DNA of 42,719 nt from Terriglobia bacterium (GTDB lineage Bacteria > Acidobacteriota > Terriglobia > JAIQFV01). Of this stretch, positions 24,699 through 33,933 are shown piece after piece. The DNA is taken from positions 1-42,719 of the forward strand of contig JAQUPQ010000035.1 of assembly GCA_028716525.1 (NCBI GenBank), given 5' to 3'. The notes under the pieces were generated by a model. The model searched no databases, was not told the origin of the DNA, and worked only from the letters and a program-made list of their open reading frames with translations. Positions within the stretch are counted from its first letter, which is position 1. Every line of letters starts with the position of its first letter. The position numbers and the translations under genes were made by a program.

Positions 24699-27164
24699 AT
24701 GTTTGATACGCTCCGGCAAGACCTCAAGTATGGCCTGCGGTTGATGTGGAAGGACAAGTCGTTCTCGCTGACAGCTGTGGCCACCTTATCGCTCTGCATC
24801 GGGGCCAACGCTGTCATCTTCAGTTTTATTCATTCGGTTCTTTTCAAACCCTTGCCGTTTCCCCAGGCCGATCGCTTGATTACTATCTTCAACAGCTATC
24901 CCAATGTGGGCGTGAAACGAGCCAGCAACAGCGGTCCGGATTTCTATGACCGCCGGCGCGCTTTGACGGCCTGTGAGGATGTGGCCGTGTATCAAACGCA
25001 AGGAATGACGATTGGAGAAAGCGGGTCTGTTCAACAGGTCCAAGGCATGAACGTGAGCCCTTCCTTTTTCCGGTTGCTGCGGACTCAGCCGATCCTCGGG
25101 CGCATTTTCACCGAGGATGAGGGCGAGGAGGGGAATGAGAAGCGCGCCATCCTGAGTTATGAGCTATGGCAGGAGCTGTACGGTGGGGACCGCTCCGTCA
25201 TCGGAAAGAACCTGCGCATATATGGCAATCCCTTTCAGATCGTCGGCGTCCTCCCCAAAAATTTTCAATTTGTTGATCCCAAAGTGAGGCTGTGGAGACC
25301 GATTGCTTTCACGCCACGGCAAAGGATAGCCCGTCACAGTAACAGCTGGGATATGTTCGGACGGCTGAAACCCGGTGCTACGTTGGAACAAGTGCGCAGT
25401 CAACTTCAAACCCTGAACGCGGCCAATCTCGACCTCACGCCCGATCTCAAACCACTGCTCCTCAACGCCGGATTTCATACGGAAGCTTACGACCTCGAAT
25501 CCGATCTGGTTCGCGAAGTTCGGGGGGCATTATATTTCCTTTGGGGAGCCGCTTTGCTGGTGCTGTTGATTGGGGCCGTCAACATCGCGAACCTGATCTT
25601 GGCGAGATCTACCATTCGCGCCAAAGAACTGGCGACGCGGTTGGCGATGGGAGCGGGGCGTTGGCGCGTGGCCGCACAGTTGATAACAGAAAATACTTTG
25701 GTGACATTGCTGAGTGCCTTGGTGGGCTTGTTGCTTGGATTTTGGAGCCTGCGCCTGTTGAGATCGTTCGCCTTGGAATTCATTCCCCGCGGCAGCGAAA
25801 TCGCGTTGGATTGGAAAGTGGTTCTCTTCATTATTGCTTTGGCCACGGTGCTGGGTCTGGCGATCGGTTTGATCCCGATAGTGCACGCCTTCCGCATTCA
25901 TCTCACCACCTTGTTGCGGGCCGAGGGTCGTGCCGGAACCAGTACGCGCCGGGCTCGCATCTTTCGCAGCGTGCTGGTGACTGTTCAAGTGGCCTTTGCG
26001 TTGATCCTGCTGGTAGGGGCGGGATTGTTGGCGGCCAGCTTTCGCGCAGTCTTGGGGATCAAACCGGGTTTTGTGACTGAGGGCGTCTGGACGGGGACCA
26101 TCGCACTTCCCAGCGTCAGGTACAAAGAAGAAGATAAGCAGAGAGAATTCATGCAGCGTGCGCTGGACCATATTCGATCCATTCCCGGAGTGGTCGGGGC
26201 AGGCGCCACAAACACGATTCCGATGGGCAACAATGAAAGCGACAGCGTTATTTTTGCGGAAGGATACGTCATGCAGCCGGGCGAATCCGTGATTTCCCCT
26301 CAGCAAATTGTGGTCACACCGGGTTATTTCGAAACCCTGGGAATTCCCTTAAGGGAAGGTCGGTTGTTTGATTCCCGTGACACCGAAAAATCGCTCAAGG
26401 TGTTGGTGATTGATGAGCAGTTGGCCAAAAAGTTCTGGCCCAACACCAGTCCCATCGGAAAACGCATGTGGCAACCCGGGGACGCCAATGAAGTAACCCA
26501 TCCGGGACCCCGGACCCAATGGTATACCGTTGTCGGGGTTGTCGGAAATGTCAAGACTCGTGGCCTGGTGAACACCGACGCGCGCCTGGGAACCTACTAC
26601 TATCCATACGCCCAGAATGCCGATTCGGTGATGACCTTTGCAGTACGGACCGGCATTCCGGCACAGACATTGACGCCCGCCATTCAAACGGCGATCTCAA
26701 GGCTGGATCCCGAGCTGCCGGTTTACGACGTGCGGACGCTCCAAGAGCGCCTGGACGAATCTCTGATCACCCGCAAATCGCCCATGTTGATGGCGCTGGG
26801 CTTTGCCATCGTGGCGTTGATGCTGGCGGGCCTGGGGATTTACGGCGTCCTGGCGTATGTGGTGTCGCAACGCAGCCGCGAAATTGGCATCCGCATGGCC
26901 TTGGGCGGGACGGCGCAGAGAATTTTTCAAATGGTTTTGCGCGAGGGGCTGTTGATCATCGGCATCGGAATGGCCGTGGGCATTGGCGGAGCCGTGGGGC
27001 TGCGGCGATTCCTTCAGAGCCAGCTTTACGGCGTGCAACCCATGAACCCTGAAGTGTTGGCATCCGTTCTTGTGATTCTTTTGGCGGTCGGCTTCTTCGC
27101 CTGCGCCTTGCCGGCCCGGCGCGCTACGCGCGTCAATCCCGTCGTGGCGTTGCGCGAAGAGTAA
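24699..27164 (+). CDS. MacB/FtsX-like ABC permease (duplicated orphan permease type), first copy
   Basis: 821 aa. It begins LRQDLKYGLRLMWKDKSFSL followed by a first membrane helix (LTAVATLSLCIGANAVIFSFI) and the motif LPFPQADRLI. This is the MacB periplasmic core domain layout, then an FtsX domain near ~285-430. A second periplasmic domain follows, with a final FtsX block (~700-821: LAGLGIYGVLAYVVSQRSRE, then IGIRMALGG). Two fused core/FtsX units without an ATPase are characteristic of the acidobacterial duplicated orphan permease family. Related MacB proteins couple to an ATPase for export of peptides or lipoproteins. No ATPase gene is adjacent. The Shine-Dalgarno is GAGAGGG about 11 nt upstream. 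The next gene is a diverged paralogue. Confidence 0.92.
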   Translation: MFDTLRQDLKYGLRLMWKDKSFSLTAVATLSLCIGANAVIFSFIHSVLFKPLPFPQADRLITIFNSYPNVGVKRASNSGPDFYDRRRALTACEDVAVYQTQGMTIGESGSVQQVQGMNVSPSFFRLLRTQPILGRIFTEDEGEEGNEKRAILSYELWQELYGGDRSVIGKNLRIYGNPFQIVGVLPKNFQFVDPKVRLWRPIAFTPRQRIARHSNSWDMFGRLKPGATLEQVRSQLQTLNAANLDLTPDLKPLLLNAGFHTEAYDLESDLVREVRGALYFLWGAALLVLLIGAVNIANLILARSTIRAKELATRLAMGAGRWRVAAQLITENTLVTLLSALVGLLLGFWSLRLLRSFALEFIPRGSEIALDWKVVLFIIALATVLGLAIGLIPIVHAFRIHLTTLLRAEGRAGTSTRRARIFRSVLVTVQVAFALILLVGAGLLAASFRAVLGIKPGFVTEGVWTGTIALPSVRYKEEDKQREFMQRALDHIRSIPGVVGAGATNTIPMGNNESDSVIFAEGYVMQPGESVISPQQIVVTPGYFETLGIPLREGRLFDSRDTEKSLKVLVIDEQLAKKFWPNTSPIGKRMWQPGDANEVTHPGPRTQWYTVVGVVGNVKTRGLVNTDARLGTYYYPYAQNADSVMTFAVRTGIPAQTLTPAIQTAISRLDPELPVYDVRTLQERLDESLITRKSPMLMALGFAIVALMLAGLGIYGVLAYVVSQRSREIGIRMALGGTAQRIFQMVLREGLLIIGIGMAVGIGGAVGLRRFLQSQLYGVQPMNPEVLASVLVILLAVGFFACALPARRATRVNPVVALREE

Positions 27165-27311
27165 GTTCTCCTCTTTTCCAAATATCTCTTGTGATTTTGA
27201 GACCGGGGTCACGGCGCCCCCGTGGTAAGATGCCGCGGTGTTTTTCAAAAGAGTTGCGGCGATCGCCGACCCGGCGTTACAACCGCGACCACTGCTTGGA
27301 GTGTCCCCCTC

Positions 27312-29747
27312 ATGGATCATCTTTTACGCGATCTTCGTTACGGCCTGAGGATGATCGCCAAGAACCCGGCCTTCTCGGTGATCGCCGTGCTTACGCTGGC
27401 ATTGGGAATTGGCGCCAATAGCGCCATCTTTACGGTTACCAATGCCTTGTTGCTCCGCCCCTTGCCGTATGAAAATCCCGGCCAGTTGGCCGTGGTGTAC
27501 ATCTCCCGAAACGACGCTCCCGGTCAAATAGGCCCTTTCTCATTGCCGCGATTCAATCTTCTCAACGAGCAGAACCGTTCTTTTTCGGGAATGGCCGCGT
27601 TTGCCGGGGAGTACTTCAATTTGACGGGCCGCGGCGACCCGGAACAAGTTTCGTCGGCACGCGTCTCATGGAATTTTTTCGACGTCTTGGGAGTGCATCC
27701 CTTCCTGGGCCGGTCGTTTGTCCGGGAGGAAGGACAGCCGGGCGGTCGCGACGTTGCCCTCATCACTTACTCCTTGTGGCTCCGTCAATTCGGCGGCGAT
27801 CGCGGGATTGTGGGGCAGAGCGTTCAACTGGACTCACGTCCTTATACCGTGGTGGGCGTGCTTCCCTCCAATTTCACTTTTGGATTCTTGAGTTCCAAGA
27901 CCGATGTCTGGGTGCCTCGAATCGACGAGCTGAACTTGTTGACGTCTGCTCAGATTCAAGGAGGGGCCGGATATCTTGACGCCGTAGCGCGGCTGCGCCC
28001 CTCGGTGACAACGCGACAGGCGCATGAGGACATGGAGGTGCTCTCCTCGAGATATCGCCAAGAGAACCCCGGCAGGCCGGACGCCGACCCGCGTTTGGGA
28101 ACCGAGGTAACCAATCTTCAAGAAGCCACAGTGGCCAATTTTCGTCCGGCCGTGCTGATTTTGTTGGGCGCTGTGGGGCTCGTGCTGCTGATCGCCTGCG
28201 CCAACGTGGCCAGCCTGCTTCTGGCACGGGCCTTGGCCCGGAGAAAAGAAATGGCCGTGCGTGCTGCCATTGGGGCGGGACGAGGCACGATCGTGCGCCA
28301 ACTCTTGACCGAGAGTGTGTTGCTGGCGTGTATGGGCGGAATTCTCGGGATTTTCCTGGGCATCGCGGGAACACGGCTTCTGTCCATCCTCGGTCGCAAC
28401 AATCTCCCCCCTACATTGAATTTGCATTTGGATTGGCGCGTCTTGTTCTTTACGGCATTCATTTCTTTGCTGAGCGGGCTGCTATTTGGATTGATGCCCT
28501 CACTGCATGTTGCCCGAACCGATGTCAATACGGTTCTGCACGACGAGGCCCGCGGCAGCGCCGGAAGCCGCACCCGCAGCTATGCCCGCAGCGCGTTGGT
28601 GGTGGCCCAGGTGACCTTGTCCATGGTCCTGCTGGTGGGTTCAGGGTTGCTGATTCGAAGTTTTGTCCGGCTTCTCACCGCCAATCCCGGTTTTGATCCT
28701 TCCAATGTACTGACCTTGAGCGTTTCTTTGCCGCCGGCCCGCTATCCGGCGCGAGCTCAATTGATCTCTTTTTACAACGAAACCCTTCGGAGGATGCAAA
28801 CCTTGCCGGGAGTCCGCGCGGTCGCCATCTCCTCGGCATTGCCCGTGAATCCCATTCGATTTTCGCCCGTGCTGGTCGAAGGACAGCCGGAGGTTCCACT
28901 GGGTCAGCGCCCTATTTTGAGCATCCGGACAATCAGCCCCGATTATTCTCGTGTCATGCGTGTTCCGCTTCTCCGGGGGCGATTGTTTGACGTCCACGAC
29001 GATGCTTCCAGGCCGCAAGCGGCCATTGTGAACCAGGCCTTGGTTCATCGCTTTTGGCCGAACGAAAATCCCATCGGCAAGCGTTTGTGGTTGGGTCGTA
29101 TGACGACCCCCACGGAGGTGGTCGGCGTCTTTGGCGACGAGCGCAACCTGAGCCTGACGGCCGATCCCAATCCGGAAGTGTTCATGCCCTTTCCGGAGCT
29201 GCCGTGGGCGCTGTTGAAGCTGAGTTTGCGGACTGACGGCGATCCCCACTCCCTCATTCCGGAGGTTCGGCGCCAAGTCGCGGCCATCGACATCAATCAG
29301 CCCGTTACCGATGTTCAAACCATGGATGAACTCTTGAACACCGCCCGGGCCTCATCCAGATTCACCATGTTCTTGCTGGGCCTGTTTGCCGCCATGGCTT
29401 TGATTCTGGCCGTCGTGGGGATTTACGGCGTCATCGCCTATTCCGTCACGCAACGCACCCAAGAAATGGGAGTTCGGCTGGCTCTGGGCGCCACACCCAA
29501 CGATATTTTGAAGCTCATCATTTTTCAGGGCCTGATTCTTGCAATGATTGGAATCTCCGGGGGTGTGGTGATCGGTTTGGCGGTTACCCGCATGATGAAT
29601 ACGCTTCTGTTTCAAATCACCGCCAATGACCCCCTCACGTTTGTGGGGAGTGCTGCAATTTTCGCTGCTGTGGCGCTGTTGGCGAGCTACTGGCCCGCCC
29701 GTCGCGCCATGCGCATCGATCCCGCCGGGGCTTTGAGAGCGGAATAA
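27312..29747 (+). CDS. MacB/FtsX-like ABC permease (duplicated orphan permease type), second copy
   Basis: 811 aa from the ATG at 27312 (MDHLLRDLRYGLRMIAKNPA), which aligns with the start of the upstream paralogue; an in-frame start at 27222 would add a non-homologous stretch. The architecture is the same: first helix FSVIAVLTLALGIGANSAIF, LPYENPGQLAVVYI, periplasmic core, FtsX helices (~285-430, RKEMAVRAAIGAGRGTIVRQ), second core, and final block VVGIYGVIAYSVTQRTQEMG then VRLALGA. There is no ATP-binding motif. It is 147 bp from the first copy; identity between the two is clearly partial, so the duplication is old. They may function together or with an ATPase encoded elsewhere. Confidence 0.92.
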   Translation: MDHLLRDLRYGLRMIAKNPAFSVIAVLTLALGIGANSAIFTVTNALLLRPLPYENPGQLAVVYISRNDAPGQIGPFSLPRFNLLNEQNRSFSGMAAFAGEYFNLTGRGDPEQVSSARVSWNFFDVLGVHPFLGRSFVREEGQPGGRDVALITYSLWLRQFGGDRGIVGQSVQLDSRPYTVVGVLPSNFTFGFLSSKTDVWVPRIDELNLLTSAQIQGGAGYLDAVARLRPSVTTRQAHEDMEVLSSRYRQENPGRPDADPRLGTEVTNLQEATVANFRPAVLILLGAVGLVLLIACANVASLLLARALARRKEMAVRAAIGAGRGTIVRQLLTESVLLACMGGILGIFLGIAGTRLLSILGRNNLPPTLNLHLDWRVLFFTAFISLLSGLLFGLMPSLHVARTDVNTVLHDEARGSAGSRTRSYARSALVVAQVTLSMVLLVGSGLLIRSFVRLLTANPGFDPSNVLTLSVSLPPARYPARAQLISFYNETLRRMQTLPGVRAVAISSALPVNPIRFSPVLVEGQPEVPLGQRPILSIRTISPDYSRVMRVPLLRGRLFDVHDDASRPQAAIVNQALVHRFWPNENPIGKRLWLGRMTTPTEVVGVFGDERNLSLTADPNPEVFMPFPELPWALLKLSLRTDGDPHSLIPEVRRQVAAIDINQPVTDVQTMDELLNTARASSRFTMFLLGLFAAMALILAVVGIYGVIAYSVTQRTQEMGVRLALGATPNDILKLIIFQGLILAMIGISGGVVIGLAVTRMMNTLLFQITANDPLTFVGSAAIFAAVALLASYWPARRAMRIDPAGALRAE

Positions 29748-29886
29748 CCGGAATGAGGAAGTTCCGCATTCCAAGAGTGTCGACTTGGTTCCGCGGTCGT
29801 GTTAGGATACGACGCTTAAACTTCGTCCAGTGGCCTGATTTTCGGAGGCACTTCCCGCAGAAATCCGTCCTGAAGGAGATCCCGTA

Positions 29887-31428
29887 ATGAAGACTTCAAA
29901 ATGGGTGGTTCTATCTCTGATTGTTGTCTTATTTTTCTCAACGCTCGTTTGGGCGCAGCAAGTCTCGCTCACCATTCTTCATACCAACGACACCCACGGC
30001 CATCTGTTGCCTTTCAGCTATCCCTCCATTGTTCCTCCGGGATCGGAACTTGCAGGTCTCAAGGTGCGGAGCAATATTGGCGGAATTGCGCGGCGCGCCA
30101 CATTGATAAAACGTCTGCGTCAGGAACTGGAGCCGCACGGCACCACGGTGTGGGTGATGGATGCAGGCGACTTTTCGGACGGCACACCCTTTTCGACGGA
30201 GTATCACGGGGACGCCGATCTGGCCGCAATGAACGCTGCCGGATATGACTTCGGAACTCTCGGCAATCACGAATTCAACAATCCTCTGGCCACGCTGAAA
30301 AAATTGGTCGGTGAATACCAGTTCACATTGCTCTGTGCCAACGCGGTTGAGAATTCCACCGGGAAATCGCTGGCGGAACCCTACACGATTCGCGAAGTGG
30401 GTGGGATCAAAATCGGTTTGTTCGGTTTGGTCACGAAAGATGCGGCCACCTATCCGGCGGCCAAAGACCAGCTTACCGTGGCGGATGACATTGAAACCGC
30501 GCAAAAAATGGTGAAGATTTTACGGCCGAAGGTGGACATCATCATCGCCATCTCGCATGCCGGCGAGCCGGTCGACGAGAAAATGGCGGCCGTGGTTCCG
30601 GGAATCGACGTGATCGTGGGCGGGCATTCGCACTCGCGCCTGCCCGTAGGCCAATTTGTGTGGTGGTCCGACGAATTGATGGCTAAGGAAGTGAATGGAA
30701 CCATCATCGTTCAAGCCCACCAGTGGGGCGGCGAGTTGGGTCGGCTGGATTTGTTGTTTGAGAAGGACGGCCACGGTGTTTGGCACGTCGATCGCTATCG
30801 TGCCCGTCTGATTCCCATTACGGTTGAAGTCCCGGAGGATTCGAAAGTGGCCGCGGTCGTGGATCACTACTGGAAACCCATTGCCGCACGCTATGGCGAA
30901 GTTGTGGGGCATGCGGCCGACGACATCACGGAACGCGGCGACGATTTGGCGCCCTACAATCTGATGGCCGATTTGATTCGTGAAGCCATGGGAACCGACG
31001 TCGAATTCGAAAACCTGGGCGGCGTCCGGGCGCCGTTTGTCAAAGGCAATATCACGCTGGCGGACATCATCGAGGTCGATCCCTTTGACAATAAGATACT
31101 GACCTTCAAAGTAACAGGGCGGCAATTGAAAGAGATCCTTGTGAAATCGCGTCCGGCCGTTTCCGGTGTTCGCTTCCGCATGGAGAACGGCGAGCTTCGA
31201 GAAGCCACGGTGAACGGGAAAGCGATCGAAGACGAGCGGGTGTATACCGGCGCCACCAATTCTTATTTTGCCGGATACGCTTTGAAGGGAATTGAATTGA
31301 CCGACACCGGAAAATTGCGCCGGGATGTATTCATTGAGCAGATCCGCAAAAAGGGAACGGTCAAACCGGTTTACGATGGCCGTCGCGTGGTCATCGGGTT
31401 TCGGCCGAATGGCAATGCCGGTCAATAA
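29887..31428 (+). CDS. Secreted 5'-nucleotidase / UshA-type metallophosphatase
   Basis: 513 aa; signal peptide ~1-23 (VVLSLIVVLFFSTLVWA). The metallophosphoesterase domain has HTNDTHGH (~32-39), MDAGDFSDG (~91-99), GTLGNHEFNN (~123-132), ISHAGEP and GGHSHS. The C-terminal 5'-nucleotidase substrate domain (~320-500) has NLMADLIREAMGTDVEFENL, GGVRAP, GNITLADIIEVDPFDN, and ends with TNSYFAGY. It hydrolyses nucleotides or related phosphoesters in the periplasm, releasing phosphate and nucleoside. A good GAAGGAGAT Shine-Dalgarno precedes the ATG. It is followed by an OPA-type transporter, suggesting linked use of phosphorylated compounds. Confidence 0.93.
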   Translation: MKTSKWVVLSLIVVLFFSTLVWAQQVSLTILHTNDTHGHLLPFSYPSIVPPGSELAGLKVRSNIGGIARRATLIKRLRQELEPHGTTVWVMDAGDFSDGTPFSTEYHGDADLAAMNAAGYDFGTLGNHEFNNPLATLKKLVGEYQFTLLCANAVENSTGKSLAEPYTIREVGGIKIGLFGLVTKDAATYPAAKDQLTVADDIETAQKMVKILRPKVDIIIAISHAGEPVDEKMAAVVPGIDVIVGGHSHSRLPVGQFVWWSDELMAKEVNGTIIVQAHQWGGELGRLDLLFEKDGHGVWHVDRYRARLIPITVEVPEDSKVAAVVDHYWKPIAARYGEVVGHAADDITERGDDLAPYNLMADLIREAMGTDVEFENLGGVRAPFVKGNITLADIIEVDPFDNKILTFKVTGRQLKEILVKSRPAVSGVRFRMENGELREATVNGKAIEDERVYTGATNSYFAGYALKGIELTDTGKLRRDVFIEQIRKKGTVKPVYDGRRVVIGFRPNGNAGQ

Positions 31429-31464
31429 CCGAGTTCCGAAATTTCTGAAAATCGTAAATTGATC

Positions 31465-31492
31465 ATTACGAATTAGGAATTAAGAATTAGGA
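31465..31492. repeat. ATTANGA heptamer array (4 units)
   Basis: ATTACGA ATTAGGA ATTAAGA ATTAGGA in exact heptad phase in the spacer upstream of the MFS gene. A related array (33035-33054) lies on the other side of the same gene. Confidence 0.75.
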
Positions 31493-31604
31493 AACAGTGT
31501 CATCTCGGTTCCTTATCGTAATTGCGGGAACGTTTTCTTTCGTATCCGTAATTCACAAACTGCAATCTGGCCGACTCATTACCCATCCAGTTGGGGAATA
31601 ATCC

Positions 31605-32906
31605 ATGTCCATGATCCAGGATCGCCCGGTGCACAGCCCTGCGTTCCGCCGCCGGCGGGCGCTGAACTGGCTGATGCTGGGGACAACCTATGCCTCGATG
31701 TACATGGCCCGCTACAACCTTTCCTTTGCCAACAAATCGCTTTCCGACACCTTCGGATGGGACAAAGCGGAAGTGGGCGCCATCATTTCGATGATGTTGA
31801 CGATTTATGGGGTCTCGGCCTTGTTCAACGGGCCCATCGCCGACCGCATCGGCGGGCGTCGCGCCATGCTGATCGGAGTCTGTGGCGCCATCGTTTCGAA
31901 TCTGGCATTCGGCTTGGGTGCTTACCTGCACTTCCTCGGGACCGGCCCGGTCTTGCTGGCCTATCTTTCCACCGTGTGGGCCTTGAACGGTTACTTCCAA
32001 TCGTATAGCGCCCTCTCACTCATCAAGGTGAACTCCGCTTGGTTTCATGTCCGTGAACGAGGAGTATTCTCCGCCATCTTCGGATCCATGATTCAGGGCG
32101 GACGCGTTCTGATCTACGTGATTGGTCCGCTGGCGGTGACCTTTTTGCCTTGGCAATGGGTGTTTTTCATTCCCTCGGGAATCATGGTGGTGATGGCGGT
32201 GCTCACCTATTTATTTGTTCGGGACGCTCCCGTCGACACCGGTCACGAAGATTTTGATACGGCCGATGCCACCAGCGGCGATACGGGGAAGGTGGATTTG
32301 GCATATCTGTTCAAGAAGGTCTTTACCAATCCCATCACGCTGACCATTGCGGCTGCGGAGTTTTGCACCGGCTTTGTACGGCATGGATTTGAGCAGTGGT
32401 TCCCTCGCTACATGCAGGAAGCCCAGCACCTGGCACTCAATTCCCGGATCTTTGAATCCGGCGCCTTGGCCGTCGTGGCCACGGGAATTCTGGGGGCTTT
32501 TGCAGCCGGAACAGTTTCCGACTGGGTGTTTCATTCTCGCCGTCCGCCCGTGGCTTTTCTGGGTTACGCTATGCAAGTTGTCAGCCTGGGCATGATCTGG
32601 TGGGCGCCCAATCTCACGGTGATCATGGCAGCGTTCATTCTGAATTCGTTTGCGATCAGCATGGTTCATTCCATGCTGTCCGGAACGGCTTCGATGGATT
32701 TTGGCGGAAAGAGAGCAGCGGCCAGCGCCACGGGAATGTTCGATGGAATGCAGTATATCGGCGGCTCGGCGGTGGGCATCGGCATGGGCTGGATGCTGGA
32801 GAGATTCGGGTGGGGCGTTTGGGGACCTAGTATGATCGGCTTTTCGGTGATCGGCGCCGTTCTGATGCTGCGTCTGTGGAACGTGGTGCCGAGGAGCAGG
32901 GGCTAG
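31605..32906 (+). CDS. MFS transporter, organophosphate:phosphate antiporter (GlpT/UhpT-like)
   Basis: 433 aa with about 12 membrane helices. Features of the OPA family: TYASMYMARYNLSFANKSL near the N-terminus, GVSALFNGPIADRIGGRRAM (the cytoplasmic loop 2-3 motif), and FEQWFPRYMQEAQHL in the second half. Characterised members swap phosphate for glycerol-3-phosphate or hexose-6-phosphate; the substrate here is not proven. The start is the ATG at 31605 after GGGGA. Heptamer repeats flank the gene on both sides. The stop codon lies 5 bp before a large inverted heptamer array. Confidence 0.88.
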   Translation: MSMIQDRPVHSPAFRRRRALNWLMLGTTYASMYMARYNLSFANKSLSDTFGWDKAEVGAIISMMLTIYGVSALFNGPIADRIGGRRAMLIGVCGAIVSNLAFGLGAYLHFLGTGPVLLAYLSTVWALNGYFQSYSALSLIKVNSAWFHVRERGVFSAIFGSMIQGGRVLIYVIGPLAVTFLPWQWVFFIPSGIMVVMAVLTYLFVRDAPVDTGHEDFDTADATSGDTGKVDLAYLFKKVFTNPITLTIAAAEFCTGFVRHGFEQWFPRYMQEAQHLALNSRIFESGALAVVATGILGAFAAGTVSDWVFHSRRPPVAFLGYAMQVVSLGMIWWAPNLTVIMAAFILNSFAISMVHSMLSGTASMDFGGKRAAASATGMFDGMQYIGGSAVGIGMGWMLERFGWGVWGPSMIGFSVIGAVLMLRLWNVVPRSRG

Positions 32907-32911
32907 GGACC

Positions 32912-32974
32912 AGGTGCCGGGTGTCTGGTGCCGGGTGTCAGGTGCCGGGTGTCGGGTGTCAGGTACTGGGTACC
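32912..32974 (+). repeat. RGGTGYC heptamer array, left arm (9 units)
   Basis: Nine consecutive heptamers (AGGTGCC, GGGTGTC, TGGTGCC, GGGTGTC, AGGTGCC, GGGTGTC, GGGTGTC, AGGTACT, GGGTACC) start 5 bp after the MFS stop codon. They are the reverse complement of the array at 33079-33155. Confidence 0.85.
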
Positions 32975-33034
32975 AGTTCCATGGTGTGAGGAGCGAGAGG
33001 AACTCGGTTTTCAGAGGCCTGAATTCAATTAATA

Positions 33035-33054
33035 ATTACGAATTAAGAATAAGA
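33035..33054. repeat. ATTANGA heptamer array (about 3 units)
   Basis: ATTACGA ATTAAGA and a 6-base ATAAGA, inside the loop between the two inverted heptamer arrays. Related to the array at 31465-31492. Confidence 0.6.
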
Positions 33055-33078
33055 AATCTTCCTGACGCCATACCGCCT

Positions 33079-33155
33079 GACACCTCAATCCTGATCCCTG
33101 GCCCCTGAAACCTGATACCCGACACCCGGCACCTGACACCCGGCACCTCGCACCT
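33079..33155 (-). repeat. RGGTGYC heptamer array, right arm (11 units, inverted)
   Basis: Eleven heptamers of the form GRYACCY, degenerate at the left end, run up to and overlap by two bases the stop codon of the minus-strand P-loop gene. 33110-33147 pairs with 32927-32964 over 38 positions with a single G.T, leaving a 145-nt loop. Confidence 0.85.
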
Positions 33156-33870
33156 ACCTTCCTTCCCTCATTCTCCACAATCTTGCGGTGACACGTTCCA
33201 GCTCTTCTCCAATCAAGTTGGGGTCCAAGGTCTTCTCAGGCATATTTTCGAAAACGGCGTAGGGTATTTTGTGTCCTCGCACTTCGATGTGGTTCGAATC
33301 CTTCGCCTCGAGTTTTTCCCAATCGTTGGTCTTGTAATACGCCTCCATCTTCTCGTCGGGCAAGGAGTGATAAAGGATTGAATCCTCCTGGCCCTGGCGT
33401 GCCCGCCGATGATTCTTACGAACGGATTCTTCGTAGCTCACCCGGATATACATTAAAGAAGCCCGGCTGAGCATCTCGTCGGATAGAAACGTCAAGGCAT
33501 GGTAAATGGCATTGTCACCGCCACGGGCAAATTCTACCAGCGTAGTCATTTGGTTGTGATAAGCCGGGTCTCTGGCGATTTTCTTGCGGTAGTCCAAGGC
33601 CAGGCGTTTAATGTAAAGATCCCAGATGTAAGAATCTTTGAACCAGTACTTCTCATCGCTCCACACGCGCGGCTGACCCATTTGCGCCATCAAATCGTCG
33701 AGTTCAAAGGTTTCCCAGACATAAATGAAATCATCCAGCTCCTCGAAGCTGGCGATGTGGTATTTTTTCAAGCGCACCGCGGGATCGCACTTTTTCAAAA
33801 AATCGATGACTTCAGATTTTCCGGCGGCCGGTCGGCCGGTTATGATCAGAATGGGGAAGTGATCACTCAC
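33154..33870 (-). CDS. P-loop NTPase of unknown function (possible kinase)
   Basis: 238 aa, GTG start at 33870 with AAGGAAAA just upstream. Residues 7-20 (ILIITGRPAAGKSE) are a beta strand plus Walker A loop GxxxxGKS. The rest suits a nucleoside/small-molecule kinase-like fold: ASFEELDDFIYVWETFELDD, LVEFARGGDNAIYHALTFLS, then LMYIRVSYEESVRKNHRRAR, where an Arg-rich segment may form a lid. A Walker B is not obvious; VEFARGG might take the role. Trp, Tyr and acidic residues are frequent. I cannot assign a substrate. The 3' end overlaps a heptamer array. It converges on the MFS gene and is divergent from the small ORF at 33934. Confidence 0.8.
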   Translation of the reverse strand: MSDHFPILIITGRPAAGKSEVIDFLKKCDPAVRLKKYHIASFEELDDFIYVWETFELDDLMAQMGQPRVWSDEKYWFKDSYIWDLYIKRLALDYRKKIARDPAYHNQMTTLVEFARGGDNAIYHALTFLSDEMLSRASLMYIRVSYEESVRKNHRRARQGQEDSILYHSLPDEKMEAYYKTNDWEKLEAKDSNHIEVRGHKIPYAVFENMPEKTLDPNLIGEELERVTARLWRMREGR

Positions 33871-33933
33871 AGGTTTTCCTTTCGCATGGAGTGGCGTAAA
33901 GCATTTGGAACATCTTCAGCCGGTTGAGGAGGG

